64,000 nt of DNA from the NCBI RefSeq assembly GCF_030694575.1, contig NZ_JAUYUS010000016.1, positions 1 to 64,000 of the forward strand, given 5' to 3'. Every line of letters begins with the position of its first letter. Positions within the stretch are counted from its first letter, which is position 1. Both the position numbers and the translations under genes were made by a program. Positions 40,788 to 50,494 of the stretch are shown here, piece by piece. The DNA is from Parvibaculum sp. (GTDB lineage: Bacteria; Pseudomonadota; Alphaproteobacteria; Parvibaculales; Parvibaculaceae). The notes beneath the pieces are model-generated. The model was not told the origin of the DNA. It did no database searches and was given only the letters and a program-made list of their open reading frames with translations.

Positions 40788-43520
40788 ATGTCCCAGAAAA
40801 TTGACATCGGCGTAAACGCCAATACCGGCCAGGCGGAAGCCTCGGTAAAGGGTATTGAGCGCGCGGCTGACGGCGTTGCGGAAGCCCTTGCCAATGTCAA
40901 TAAGCAGGCTCGCGCGGCCGCCGACGGTATCAAGGACGTCGAGACGCAGTCTCAACGTCTCAAGAACACTCAGTCGATATTGCAGCGCGAACTTGGCCGA
41001 GACATTTCGAGCCGCGATGCTGACCACTTCCTGAAGAGTTTTGACCGCCTTCGTTCCGGCCGTGGAATTGGAAGCCGAAACGTCCGCGGCTTCAATGATT
41101 TCGAGAGCTGGTATCAGGGGCACAGCGGCATTTTCAAGAACCCCGGCGATGCCGCCGCGCATCGTCGGCGCGTGCTTGCTATGGGCATGCAGGGGACGAG
41201 CTACGCCGCGAATTACGGGGCACCGACGGGATCGCATAACGACGACGACGGCAGGTCGCAGCCCGTTGGAATGGACTTCGGTAGGGGCGTGCAGCGCGCG
41301 CAATCGACGGCTATGGCGTTCGGCAAGAGCATGCTCGCGCTTGCCGGACTGCACTCCATTGTCGGGATGGCTGGATCGGCCGCCGACATGGCAACCGAGG
41401 AGAACGTCGGCCTCGACACACTGAAGCGGGCCGCAGGCGATCTCACGACTGACTTCCAGAAGCTTCGGGATGAGGTGCGCGGCTCGACCGACGGTCTTGG
41501 CGTCACCTATGTCGAGGCGGCGCGTCTCAGTCAGCAATTCGCCAAGACGGCCGGCAACCTCGAACGCGTCAACATCGCTGGAAATGTGCGAACCGGTATC
41601 GGTTTCAGCCGCTCCTACGGTCTCGATCCGACCGAAGGCGTCCAGTTCTTCGGCACCATGAAGCGCCTCGGGGCGACCGGCGGGGATGAGCAAAGCGCGC
41701 GGAAGCTCGCGCTCATGATCGGCGATGCGGTAAACGAGGGCGGGTATCTCGGGAAGGCCGATGAAATCCTTGGGGCAGTGGCCGACTACGCCACGCAAAT
41801 CACGAGGATCACCCTCGCGACGCCAAACGTCGGTGACTATGCGGCGATGCTCACATCCCTGATCAAGACCGGCCTGCCCGGCTTGGATCCTCAGGGGGCT
41901 GCAGCGCTTCTGAATGCCGCCGACGCATCGGTGCGCCGTGGTGGCGGTATGGGCGAGGCCGGCCTGAATTTCAGCTACGCGGCCATTCGGCGCTCGTCTC
42001 CCGGAATCGACCCTGTGTCTGCCCAGGCGATGATGAGTGGTGGCCTCTTTGGCACGACGGAGAATACGTTCGGCGCTGGCACTGCGCTTGGGGACTGGTA
42101 CGGCGCGCGCGGCATCGCCACGCCACGCTCGTCCAATGTAACGAACTTCGAGAAGATGCGCGGTCTCATGCGGCGCCAGTATGGAAGCAGCCCGTATTAT
42201 CTGGACGCGATGAAGAATTTCTTCGGTCTGTCGTCGGTTCAACAGGCCGCGGCGCTCGACAACATGAACCCCTCGGATTTGACCGCCTCACAACGGTTGC
42301 TAGGCAATGCCGGCGTCGACATATCACGGCTGTCGGCGAGTGGAATACAGGGTGTCTCCTCGATCGCCGGCGCACGCGGTATGGGCGATTTGACCTCGAT
42401 CTACGCGAGGACGATGGGCCGCTCTGATATTTCAGGCGCCGATCGCGGGAACCTGAGCGCCGCCTTCAAAACTGGCGACGTCGAAAAGTTGCGTCATGCT
42501 CTGGTTCGGGTCGTTGGCACGTATGACCAGGAAAAGACTGAGGGTAGCGAGACGCGCCAGTCAATCTCCGATCTCAAAAATGAACTCACGCGTATCGGTG
42601 GCTCTCTGCTGTTTCCTCTCAATGCCATTCGCGACGGCGTGACCATGATGTCAATGGCTCTGGCTCCTGAGGAGTACAAGCGCCGGATGCAGGACCAGAA
42701 GGACGCAAGCACCGACTACGCCGCGATCTACCGCGCCCGCGGCGGCCGCGCGCCGGGGTTCTTGGACAGCGCAATGGCCGGTGACAAGGCGCGGTACGAA
42801 AAAATGAAAGCCGCCGGCGATGGGCCGGTCAATCTTGACGATGTCATTGCCAAGCCGGAGCAAGCCCGCGCCACGCTCGATCCGGCGAACTACGCCTATG
42901 AGATGGCCCGTCGGCAGGCGGTGCAAAAGATGATTGAGAAGGATTTCGGGGTCTCCAGTGCGACTGTGCCTCAATCGTGGCTCGATGAGATGTCTGAAAC
43001 CGATCGGCTGCTCGGGCTGCCGGCCGGCATGTCGGCGCGGCAGATTGGCAAGGAAAGCAGCTTCGATCCGAACGCGGTGAACGTGAAGAGCGGAGCGATT
43101 GGGCTGGCGCAGGTTATGCCGTCGACGCTCGCGGCCTTGAATAAGAGGTTCGGGCGCGTTCTCGATCCGACGGACCCAATGGATGCGCTTCTGATCCATC
43201 GCGAGGTGATGCGCGAGAACAAGGCTCGCTTCGGTAGCGACGCCGATGCCCTCCGAGCTTACAACGCCGGCTGGGACAAGAGTAAATGGAACAATACGGA
43301 GACCAACGACTATGTCGACACGATCATGGGGGCGACGCCGATGCCGGGTGCGGCTCCAGGTGGCGGCAATGGCGGCGGCGAGTACACAGTCAGCTTCGCC
43401 GGCGAGGTGAACCTGCCGGTGAAGGATAGCCGTGGCGCTGAAATCGGCTCCGCGACGATTCGTCCGTTCGTCTCCGGTCGCCCGGCCGGCTCGCTCAACC
43501 AATCGCAGTGGGTTCGCTGA
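40788..43520 (+). CDS. Tail tape measure protein with transglycosylase domain
   Basis: A 910-residue tape measure that sets tail length and is ejected during infection. The first 60 residues are coiled-coil (VKGIERAADGVAEALANVNKQ). Hydrophobic segments occur near 185-205. The C-terminal region (about 740-870) is a soluble lytic transglycosylase domain: ARQIGKESSFDPNAV with catalytic Glu near 756, GAIGLAQVMPST near 774, and ALRAYNAGW near 820. This would open peptidoglycan locally. A Gly-rich linker leads to a C-terminal beta segment. Confidence 0.9.
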   Translation: MSQKIDIGVNANTGQAEASVKGIERAADGVAEALANVNKQARAAADGIKDVETQSQRLKNTQSILQRELGRDISSRDADHFLKSFDRLRSGRGIGSRNVRGFNDFESWYQGHSGIFKNPGDAAAHRRRVLAMGMQGTSYAANYGAPTGSHNDDDGRSQPVGMDFGRGVQRAQSTAMAFGKSMLALAGLHSIVGMAGSAADMATEENVGLDTLKRAAGDLTTDFQKLRDEVRGSTDGLGVTYVEAARLSQQFAKTAGNLERVNIAGNVRTGIGFSRSYGLDPTEGVQFFGTMKRLGATGGDEQSARKLALMIGDAVNEGGYLGKADEILGAVADYATQITRITLATPNVGDYAAMLTSLIKTGLPGLDPQGAAALLNAADASVRRGGGMGEAGLNFSYAAIRRSSPGIDPVSAQAMMSGGLFGTTENTFGAGTALGDWYGARGIATPRSSNVTNFEKMRGLMRRQYGSSPYYLDAMKNFFGLSSVQQAAALDNMNPSDLTASQRLLGNAGVDISRLSASGIQGVSSIAGARGMGDLTSIYARTMGRSDISGADRGNLSAAFKTGDVEKLRHALVRVVGTYDQEKTEGSETRQSISDLKNELTRIGGSLLFPLNAIRDGVTMMSMALAPEEYKRRMQDQKDASTDYAAIYRARGGRAPGFLDSAMAGDKARYEKMKAAGDGPVNLDDVIAKPEQARATLDPANYAYEMARRQAVQKMIEKDFGVSSATVPQSWLDEMSETDRLLGLPAGMSARQIGKESSFDPNAVNVKSGAIGLAQVMPSTLAALNKRFGRVLDPTDPMDALLIHREVMRENKARFGSDADALRAYNAGWDKSKWNNTETNDYVDTIMGATPMPGAAPGGGNGGGEYTVSFAGEVNLPVKDSRGAEIGSATIRPFVSGRPAGSLNQSQWVR

Positions 43521-45040
43521 TGGCGATACCTACCTTCATGCCGCAAATCTCCGTTGTCCTGAAGAAGAATATCGGACGCGGGACGGTCGCCGGAACGATT
43601 GCTGCGTCCGAACGGTTCAAGGGGACTGCGCGAGAAATCGACCTGACGCCATATCTCTGGGAAAGTGGGCCTGTCGTTGTCGACAAGTCCGTGCGCCAGC
43701 CCGCCGGCATGTTCTCGATCACGCTTGGCGACAAGATGGCGGCTGGAGAGTTTGAGTCGCTCTACGGTCTGATCGAGCCTATGGACGTCATTGAAATCCG
43801 GATGGCGCGCAACACTTCAAAGTATCTCGGGGCTGGCTTCAAAAAGAACATGCCGATCAAGATGCGGGGGTTTGTTACCCGCATTGGACGCGATGAGGTC
43901 ATGGGGGAAAGCGGCCCGACACGCGCGATCATCGTCACCGGCCACGACTACGGCAAGATATTGCAGATTATGCAAATTGCCTATCTTCCGAACGAGGTCA
44001 CGGGGCAGCGGTTGCTTACCTATTTCAAGTTCTTCGAAAATTACGGCATCGGTGCTGAGCCGGACAAGCCGTCGTCGGCGTTTGTCGAAGAGGTGGTGCG
44101 CGAGGTGCTGAATCCATTTCTGGCGGACATGCGCGCGGCCGCAACGAAAAGCGACGTGTCCTCTGGCGTGTCTCCGGTTCTCGACATTATCGCGGACGCC
44201 AGCGTCACAAAGGGCGTCATCAGTCCGTTCGGCACCAACCAATGGCCTGGCGGCACGATTTACGACATGCTCACCCACTACGGCGACGTTGGCCCCTGGA
44301 ACGAAATGTTCGTTGAGGATCGCGAAGACGCGCCATATCTCGTCTACCGGCCGAATCCGTTCAAGGATCCGTCGGGTACGCTCATACAGGAAATGAGAAA
44401 GGCACCTGCCTCGGTAACGGTCTATGACGAGGAAGTGGCGGTGCTGAGTGTCGCCCGCGACGATGCGGCCGTGTCCAATTATTATTGGGTCAACGCGCAG
44501 TCATATTCTCTGATCGGCGATCCGATGCTTCGCGTCGCGGCCGCAAACTCACAGCCGGCCGCGTCCTTTTACCTCGCCGATTATCCGAACAGTTCGCCGT
44601 TCCTCTACGGCTTCAGGCGGATGGAGGTGCAGACACAGCAGGGCCCGCGGATTGACGGTCAGGCGGAGGCGGTCTTTGAGTCCGGGCAGGCGTCCGGACT
44701 GGAGTTCATCTCCGATCGCCGCGCCATTCTGGTTGCGAACAACCGAGACAATGTCGTGTTTGAAAGTGGTTTCTCCCGAATTCGCGGCCGCGAGGACATG
44801 AATCCAGGCATGACGATGAAGCTCGTTCGCGGGACGGATGCCGTCGGGGCGGCGCGCGGCGAAGGTGTGACCTCAGAGTTCTATGTCCCGGCCGTTCGGC
44901 AGGAGTTCGTTCCGTTTCACGGCTACACGACAACGCTGACGCTGGAGCGAGGGACGGGATTCATAGAGCGCGTTCAACGCGACGGCGGGGCAAATCCGCC
45001 ATATCTCTCTGAGAAGCGTATGGGTGGTGTCTATGCGTGA
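43520..45040 (+). CDS. Baseplate hub protein (late control D-like)
   Basis: A 506-residue hub protein of the gpD/gp27 type. The opening FMPQISVVLKK, then LTPYLWESGPVVVDKSVRQPAGMFSITLGDK and DVIEIRMARNTS (about residues 90-110), MRGFVTRIGRDEV and TGHDYGKIL are typical of the hub N-terminal domains. It forms the central hub beneath the tube. ATG at 43520 overlaps the tape measure stop (TGATG). Confidence 0.8.
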   Translation: MAIPTFMPQISVVLKKNIGRGTVAGTIAASERFKGTAREIDLTPYLWESGPVVVDKSVRQPAGMFSITLGDKMAAGEFESLYGLIEPMDVIEIRMARNTSKYLGAGFKKNMPIKMRGFVTRIGRDEVMGESGPTRAIIVTGHDYGKILQIMQIAYLPNEVTGQRLLTYFKFFENYGIGAEPDKPSSAFVEEVVREVLNPFLADMRAAATKSDVSSGVSPVLDIIADASVTKGVISPFGTNQWPGGTIYDMLTHYGDVGPWNEMFVEDREDAPYLVYRPNPFKDPSGTLIQEMRKAPASVTVYDEEVAVLSVARDDAAVSNYYWVNAQSYSLIGDPMLRVAAANSQPAASFYLADYPNSSPFLYGFRRMEVQTQQGPRIDGQAEAVFESGQASGLEFISDRRAILVANNRDNVVFESGFSRIRGREDMNPGMTMKLVRGTDAVGAARGEGVTSEFYVPAVRQEFVPFHGYTTTLTLERGTGFIERVQRDGGANPPYLSEKRMGGVYA

Positions 45041-45947
45041 CGGTCTGCGTATCGCAAAAGTTGCGAAGATTCACCCGAGCGGCCATGCCGCTGACATTCT
45101 GTTTCTCGACGACAACTCGCGCGTGCCTATGGTTCAGATTATGGCTGGCGCCGCGAGCACGGACAGCGGCATCAACGATCTCGCGTCACCGACGGTCGGG
45201 GCAGCCGGAGATCCATACGATCCAGCGCAGACGAAGAAAAGGGACATCTACGCCATTGTCGGCAGCATCGCCGGCGGCACGCCTATCGTGCTTGGCTTCC
45301 TGTACCCTCAAGTCTGCCAAATGCTCTTCTCCGATATGAACCGCCGTGTCGTTCGACACGCGAGCGATGTTTACGAGACGACGGATGCGGATGGGAACCA
45401 TGAATTCTACCATCCGAGCGGGACATATTTCCGGGTGGGCACCTCGCCGGCGCATGAGGATCTGACCGGCAAGGATTTCGACAAGAAGTGGAGTATCGAG
45501 AGGAACAAGGACAAGGCGGTCCACGTTCACCTTGAGCTGAAGAGCGCAGGCGAGACGAAAGTCCTGATCGATGCCGCGCCGAACGGCAATGTCACCGTCC
45601 AGCATGTCGGCGATTTGACCTGCGAGACGGGCGGGAACGCTACTGTCACCGTGGCCGGGACAACTGTTCTGAATTCGTCGGGTGCCGTCTCTGTCAACTG
45701 CCCGGTGAGCGTCACCGTCGACACGCCTCAGGCCACATTCAAGGGCAGGGTGAATGTCGAGGGGCTGTTCACCTATGAGGCCGGACTGATAGGGCATGGC
45801 GACAATGGCACCGGCAACGCAGGGTCGATCACCGGCACCTTGCGCACGTCGTCTGGCGACATGATTGCCGATGGCGTGAGCCTGAAGACGCATCCGCACG
45901 CCAATGGCGGCGGCATCGGCCCATCCGGGCTCCCAATCCCCAGCTAG
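45033..45947 (+). CDS. Baseplate spike / assembly protein V
   Basis: A 304-residue spike-type protein. An OB-like N-terminal part (MRDGLRIAKVAKIHPSGHAADILFLDD) precedes a repeat-like beta region (VTVQHVGDLTCETGGNATVTVAG...) and an Ala/His-containing tip KTHPHANGGG suited to metal binding at the apex. It pierces the outer membrane. It overlaps the hub gene by eight bases. Confidence 0.8.
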   Translation: MRDGLRIAKVAKIHPSGHAADILFLDDNSRVPMVQIMAGAASTDSGINDLASPTVGAAGDPYDPAQTKKRDIYAIVGSIAGGTPIVLGFLYPQVCQMLFSDMNRRVVRHASDVYETTDADGNHEFYHPSGTYFRVGTSPAHEDLTGKDFDKKWSIERNKDKAVHVHLELKSAGETKVLIDAAPNGNVTVQHVGDLTCETGGNATVTVAGTTVLNSSGAVSVNCPVSVTVDTPQATFKGRVNVEGLFTYEAGLIGHGDNGTGNAGSITGTLRTSSGDMIADGVSLKTHPHANGGGIGPSGLPIPS

Positions 45948-46321
45948 TTGTTCATGGGCTTCCCGGCCCTGAATAGCATGTCGTCTGTGCGGTAGTCGTA
46001 GAAGGTGGCAAGGCAGTATCCGAGGTCTGAGACGTAGACGGACGTCATGCGTCCCCCAACGGGGTCGCCAACGGCCGTGAACCGAACGACATCCACCCGA
46101 CCGTCCACCATGTCTTGTCGGTCGAAGACGACTTCGGCCTTGAATTTAGTCCTCATGTACGCCTCGGCTTCTGAAATCAGGTCTCTTGACCAGGGGCGGC
46201 ATCCTTGTGACGGCGACTGACGCGACCAGTCCATAAGCCAGAACGGCTCTGCGGCCGCCGGCGCTGCGGTGAGGATGAGGAGGGAGGCAACTATCGCTGA
46301 GAGACGCATTTTCGGGCCCAT
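45944..46321 (-). CDS. Secreted protein of unknown function (moron candidate)
   Basis: A 125-residue protein with a clear signal peptide (MGPKMRLSAIVASLLILTAAPAAAEP). The mature part, near 95 residues, is soluble with two Cys (QGCRPWS and GYCLATF), which may form a disulphide. It is on the minus strand between two plus-strand baseplate genes, sharing four bases with the upstream gene's end. Start at 46321 has GGAG ten bases before it. It may be expressed from the prophage and alter the host surface. Confidence 0.6.
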   Translation of the reverse strand: MGPKMRLSAIVASLLILTAAPAAAEPFWLMDWSRQSPSQGCRPWSRDLISEAEAYMRTKFKAEVVFDRQDMVDGRVDVVRFTAVGDPVGGRMTSVYVSDLGYCLATFYDYRTDDMLFRAGKPMNN

Positions 46322-46395
46322 GAGGCGGTTTCTCCGATTAATGTTCCATATTCCGTTGTCCCTGCCAAGTGATTGCCGCTCGGTGGCGATTGGGG

Positions 46396-46416
46396 TCGTG
46401 ATCGCATACTGAGAAA
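46396..46416 (+). promoter_or_regulatory. Late promoter, leaderless type (baseplate unit)
   Basis: TCGTGAT-CGCATACT-GAGAAA, then ATG at the inferred +1. No Shine-Dalgarno sequence. Confidence 0.72.
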
Positions 46417-47553
46417 ATGGCTCCAACGTCACAAAAAGCAGGGGATCGGCCGATCTCCTTCCTCCTTTCCGATGGTTACACCGGGAAGCTGACGAGCGTT
46501 GAGATGGTGATACGGCCCGAGGATTTGACGAGGATCGAGCCCTCGCGGCTTTCCGTGACGCAGACTCTCGGCGGGGCGTGGGCGGATGGCTTCGGCCCCG
46601 GCATTTCAACCATCAGCATTTCCGGTCACACCGGCTGGCGCGGCGGGCTCGGGGCGGATGGCGCGGCCTCCTTCGCGAAGCTGCGGGACATCGTTTTCGT
46701 CGAGTGGCACCGCCTTCGGGAACAGGCCAAGGAAGTTGGGCAGGATCCCGACGTCGTGAAACTGATTTTTTCAGACGCTCTCGACAATATCGTTAACGTC
46801 GTCGCGCCGGGACAAATGGTTCTGAAGAGGAACCGAAATCGTCCCCTCCTGATGATGTATCAGATTCCGTTGACGGTTCTCGCCGACCGCCTCGACGATG
46901 AAACGCGTGATGCTATCGGACTAGGCGCCGGCGCCGACGATCTCGGCCTTGACAGTCTCGCGGACAGCCTTGCTCGGCTTGAGGAGTATGCGGCGTCCGT
47001 GCGCGACTTCATTGATGCCAACCTGATCGGCCCTGTGACGGAGTTCATGAACCTCGCCAATACGGCGATCGCGCGCGCGATGGATGCAATCTCGACCTCG
47101 AAGGGCATCATCAGCGCTCAGGCAAACCAGTTTATTGCCTTCGCCTCGGATATAGCGGCGGTTGGCCGCAATGCGTTCAATATGTACAACGCCGTCGTCA
47201 ACATGCCTGACTATCTCCGGTTTCAGGTGTCGCGGGTGTCGAGCGCGTTTTCGAACGTGTTCTGCGTCTTCCAGAACGTCTTTCGCAGGACGCGTCTCTA
47301 CCCCGACTATTCCGACGTCTACGGGGCCTCGAACTGCTCGTCCACGAGCGGTGGTTCGCCGCTGAGCCCGCTCCGCTTCGGCAATACGTTCGACCAAATC
47401 ACAAGCGACTTTTCGTCACCGGTATCGGTTTCCGCTGAAGCATCGGCGGACATCATCTGGCTGAAGAAATCTGACCCTGTCCTGTTTCCATCGACGGTGA
47501 GTGACATTGGATCGCGCCTTCGGTCGATCGGAAGCGGAGTGTCGTTCACATGA
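46417..47553 (+). CDS. Baseplate-associated structural protein
   Basis: A 378-residue protein in the baseplate block. The N-terminal 110 residues (VEMVIRPEDLTRIEPSRLSVTQTLGG, ISISGHTGWRGG, LRDIVFVEWHRL) resemble a beta domain found in phage tube-initiator or LysM-associated baseplate proteins. A long helical middle (about 170-270) and a Ser-rich end follow. It starts at the +1 of a late-type promoter and overlaps the next gene by ATGA. Confidence 0.6.
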   Translation: MAPTSQKAGDRPISFLLSDGYTGKLTSVEMVIRPEDLTRIEPSRLSVTQTLGGAWADGFGPGISTISISGHTGWRGGLGADGAASFAKLRDIVFVEWHRLREQAKEVGQDPDVVKLIFSDALDNIVNVVAPGQMVLKRNRNRPLLMMYQIPLTVLADRLDDETRDAIGLGAGADDLGLDSLADSLARLEEYAASVRDFIDANLIGPVTEFMNLANTAIARAMDAISTSKGIISAQANQFIAFASDIAAVGRNAFNMYNAVVNMPDYLRFQVSRVSSAFSNVFCVFQNVFRRTRLYPDYSDVYGASNCSSTSGGSPLSPLRFGNTFDQITSDFSSPVSVSAEASADIIWLKKSDPVLFPSTVSDIGSRLRSIGSGVSFT

Positions 47554-48158
47554 CAGACAAAGCGCTCACCGGCTTCCGCCTGGTAGAGATTCAGCACAAC
47601 GACACTTTGCAGGAAATCGCCGCCAGAGAATTGGGCGACGCGGAGCGCTGGCCGGAAATCATCGCAATAAATGGTCTGGCTCATCCATATCTGACTGGCG
47701 ACGCCGGCGCGGCGAGTACCACGGTTCGTCTGTACGGATCGCTCCTGCTCGTTCCTTCGGCGACGATACAGGTCGCGGCCGATGTCGACGAAGACTCCGT
47801 ATATGGCGTCGACGTTGCCCTCCCGGAGGGGCGCCTTGAGGCCGAAGACGGGGACATCGTGCTTATCAGGGGGCGCGCCAACCTGCGGCAGGCTCTGACG
47901 CACAAGATCGGTACGGCCCTGCGTGAACTTCTCTACCACCCAACATACGGATGCGGTGTGTGGCGGCTCAAGGGCGTCACAAATGGACCAACGTCCGGGC
48001 TGCTTTCGGCTCAATTTGTGAAGGACGCAGTGATCTCGGATGACCGCGTCGACACAGTGAAGTCGTCTATCGCCTCTGTGAAGGGGGATGCAATCGAGGT
48101 CTCAACGATCGCCATGCCGATAGCCGGTACATCCATCGACCTCCACCTGCTCACCTGA
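47550..48158 (+). CDS. Baseplate wedge protein (gp25/gpW-like) with LysM-like N terminus
   Basis: A 202-residue protein. Residues 8-70 (RLVEIQHNDTLQEIAARELGDAERWPEIIAINGL) read as a LysM-like domain. The C-terminal 100 residues (ANLRQALTHKIGTALRELLYHPTYGCG) have the gp25/W wedge signature, including RTALREL-like and HPXYG-like parts. It links hub and wedge. ATG overlaps the previous stop. Confidence 0.75.
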   Translation: MTDKALTGFRLVEIQHNDTLQEIAARELGDAERWPEIIAINGLAHPYLTGDAGAASTTVRLYGSLLLVPSATIQVAADVDEDSVYGVDVALPEGRLEAEDGDIVLIRGRANLRQALTHKIGTALRELLYHPTYGCGVWRLKGVTNGPTSGLLSAQFVKDAVISDDRVDTVKSSIASVKGDAIEVSTIAMPIAGTSIDLHLLT

Positions 48159-48172
48159 TCGGAGAATTAGAA

Positions 48173-49300
48173 GTGGCCGGTTTTCAAATCAAGAACTTCA
48201 CGTCGATCGTCGCGTCGATGATCAACCATATGAAGGGGACGCAGAACAAGGTCACCGACTTTCGCGTCGGTTCGGTCGTTCGGACGCTTGTCGAGGCGCC
48301 GGCTATAGAAATCGAAGAGCTGTACCAGCAAATGTTCAACGGCCTGACCCAGGCCATTCCCGTGGCGACGTACAGGTCGTTCAATTTCGATGCTCTTGAG
48401 GCGGTGGCGGCGACTGGTCTTATTCAGGTGGTCGTTACCTCCTCCGAGGATGACGTGATCATTCAGGCCGGCTCGTCATTCAAGGTCGATGGTGTGCCAG
48501 TGACCTATGTGTCGATCGGCGACACGACAATCGACGCCGGAGACACGACGGCGAATATTCTCGTGGCCGCCAGCACGGCGGGAACTGCAGGAAATGTAGA
48601 GGCTGGTCAGGGGTTCACCGTGAATCCGGTCCCACAAGGGTTTGTCAGCGCCACAAACGCGATCGGGTTCCTAAACGGGCGAGACGAGGAGACCGCAGAC
48701 CAGCGGAAGCAAAGGTTCAATGACTACATCGCCACCCTTCAACGCGGGACAGTAGAGTCGATCAAATACGGTCTGAAAACGGCTTCTCTGTCGAACGCCG
48801 ACGGTATCCAGACTGAACGGGTTGCGGCCGCGTCAATCGTGGAGCCATACGTCGACGACATCACCGAACCGACCGGTCTGGTAAACGCCTACATTCACAA
48901 TGGTGTCGGCGGAACCTCGGCCGAACTCGTCACCAAAGCCCAGAAGATTGTCGACGGGTACAGGGACGTCAACGGGAATCCAGTTCCGGGATGGAAGGCG
49001 GCCGGCGTCGTCGTCAATGTTGCGGCGGCGACGGAAGTCGAGATTGACGTCACGGGGATACTCACCGGGAGGCCTGGGTATTCCATCTCGAACCTGATCG
49101 CACTTTCCGAGTCTGTTCTTAGCACCTACATCCGCAGCCTCGATAACGGGGAGACGTTCCTTCGTGCTCGTGCGATCGCGCTCGTAATGGCGATACCAGG
49201 CGTATCAAATTTCGTTCCATCTCTGCCGGCAACCGATCTCACTTCAGACGTTCCGGAGAAATATGTCCCCGGCGCGTTCGATATTTCGGAGGCGGCATGA
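48173..49300 (+). CDS. Baseplate J-like protein
   Basis: A 375-residue J/gp6-type baseplate protein. Family features are the start VVRTLVEAPAIEIEELYQQM, AGSSFKVDGVPVTYVS, AAASTAGTAGNVEAGQ-like repeats, GRDEETADQRKQRFNDYI near residue 180, and the C-terminal GETFLRARAIALVMAIPGV. It forms the wedge ring. GTG start with GGAG upstream. The ATGA overlap at its end couples it to the next gene. Confidence 0.88.
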   Translation: MAGFQIKNFTSIVASMINHMKGTQNKVTDFRVGSVVRTLVEAPAIEIEELYQQMFNGLTQAIPVATYRSFNFDALEAVAATGLIQVVVTSSEDDVIIQAGSSFKVDGVPVTYVSIGDTTIDAGDTTANILVAASTAGTAGNVEAGQGFTVNPVPQGFVSATNAIGFLNGRDEETADQRKQRFNDYIATLQRGTVESIKYGLKTASLSNADGIQTERVAAASIVEPYVDDITEPTGLVNAYIHNGVGGTSAELVTKAQKIVDGYRDVNGNPVPGWKAAGVVVNVAAATEVEIDVTGILTGRPGYSISNLIALSESVLSTYIRSLDNGETFLRARAIALVMAIPGVSNFVPSLPATDLTSDVPEKYVPGAFDISEAA

Positions 49301-50439
49301 GACTGACGAAGAAGCTTCTCCGTTTTCTGAACAGGGTGTTCGATACGGAGCCCTCGCCCTTCCTTGCACTGCGTCTGGAATACGCAGGCGACGGCCTTTC
49401 ATGGGTCATACAGGATGGGGTATTCACCGCGACGCCTGATGGTGAAGTCGTGGTTCCGCTTGAAATCGCGCTGGCAGACTACACGCTTCAAAGTCTCGCC
49501 GATTTCATCTCGGATCAAGATGGCTACACGGTTGCCTACATCGACGGCAGTCCGAAGAAAAACCTGTCCGCGCTCATGTTGCTCGACGGCTCTGGAGACC
49601 TTGCTGTCACAAACGGCGGCCATCTCTACGGCTTCGAAAGCCTCCTGTATTCGTATTTTGAGGCGAACGCCGTCGAACTCGCGCTTGCCGAGCAACAGAT
49701 AGCGGCGATGCCGCAGCAAATGAACGTCAACGATGCGAGCGGATACTGGCTCGACGTTCTCGGCGATTATTACGGCGTGTTGCGGTCAAGCGTCGTCGTC
49801 AGTTCCGAGGTCGTTCCCGAGCCTGACTGGATATATGGTCCGCGGATCATTCAGGAGGTATTGCGGCCGCGCAGCAACAACATCGCGCTTGAGATGGCGA
49901 TCAAGGCCGCGACTGGCGGGCAGGAGGCGCGCGTCGTCGACGCTCCGCTCTATGATGACGCCATTCCCAGGCATGATGCGTCGATCTCCTATGACGGAGA
50001 GAACTTCCACAACAGCACGGCGAAGCTGAGCTACAACCTCTTCGATGTCGAGTACCAGTTCGACCTGGAGGGGACTGAGGATATTGGGCCGTTCGCGGCG
50101 CGGGTGACGGAGACGATCAACAAATTCCGCGCCGCCGGCACGCATTTGCGCAGTCTTGTGCTCAAGGGGAGCAACCTTTCAGACGCGGTTGGGGTGGCGG
50201 TGGACTCGTTCCACACAATGCAGGTGTCCCCGGAACTTTCCGACTCCGTTGACGAGGCGAGCGAACTTCTGTCGTCGCTGCCAGTGTCTATGCAGCCGCT
50301 GGTGGACACTGTTGAGGAGGATACTGAGGAGGACGCATCGCTCGAATTGTCGTTCTCGACGACGTTCGACGGATTCCGGTCATACGATGGGTCGATATAC
50401 TTTGCCTCAGGCGGAGATGCCGTGACCGAGGCGCTGTAG
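49297..50439 (+). CDS. Baseplate / tail fibre attachment protein (I-like)
   Basis: A 380-residue protein that follows J in the place of P2 gpI. Conserved-looking segments are DASGYWLDVLGDYYGV near residue 147 and PRSNNIALEMAIKAATGG near 188. The C-terminal 80 residues are acidic and Ser-rich. It probably attaches the tail fibres to the wedge. A late-type promoter for the fibre unit lies just downstream. Confidence 0.65.
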   Translation: MRLTKKLLRFLNRVFDTEPSPFLALRLEYAGDGLSWVIQDGVFTATPDGEVVVPLEIALADYTLQSLADFISDQDGYTVAYIDGSPKKNLSALMLLDGSGDLAVTNGGHLYGFESLLYSYFEANAVELALAEQQIAAMPQQMNVNDASGYWLDVLGDYYGVLRSSVVVSSEVVPEPDWIYGPRIIQEVLRPRSNNIALEMAIKAATGGQEARVVDAPLYDDAIPRHDASISYDGENFHNSTAKLSYNLFDVEYQFDLEGTEDIGPFAARVTETINKFRAAGTHLRSLVLKGSNLSDAVGVAVDSFHTMQVSPELSDSVDEASELLSSLPVSMQPLVDTVEEDTEEDASLELSFSTTFDGFRSYDGSIYFASGGDAVTEAL

Positions 50440-50452
50440 CCTTCTGACCGTG

Positions 50453-50473
50453 TCGTGACGGGATACTTCGGGT
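50453..50473 (+). promoter_or_regulatory. Late promoter (first fibre unit), with 5' UTR
   Basis: TCGTGAC-GGGATACT-TCGGGT. The inferred start is 50474, 21 bases before the ATG, which has a CGAGGA ribosome site. The first 19 bases from 50452 are identical to 54001-54019. Confidence 0.75.
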
Positions 50474-50494
50474 GGTACATATCCGAGGATTCCG

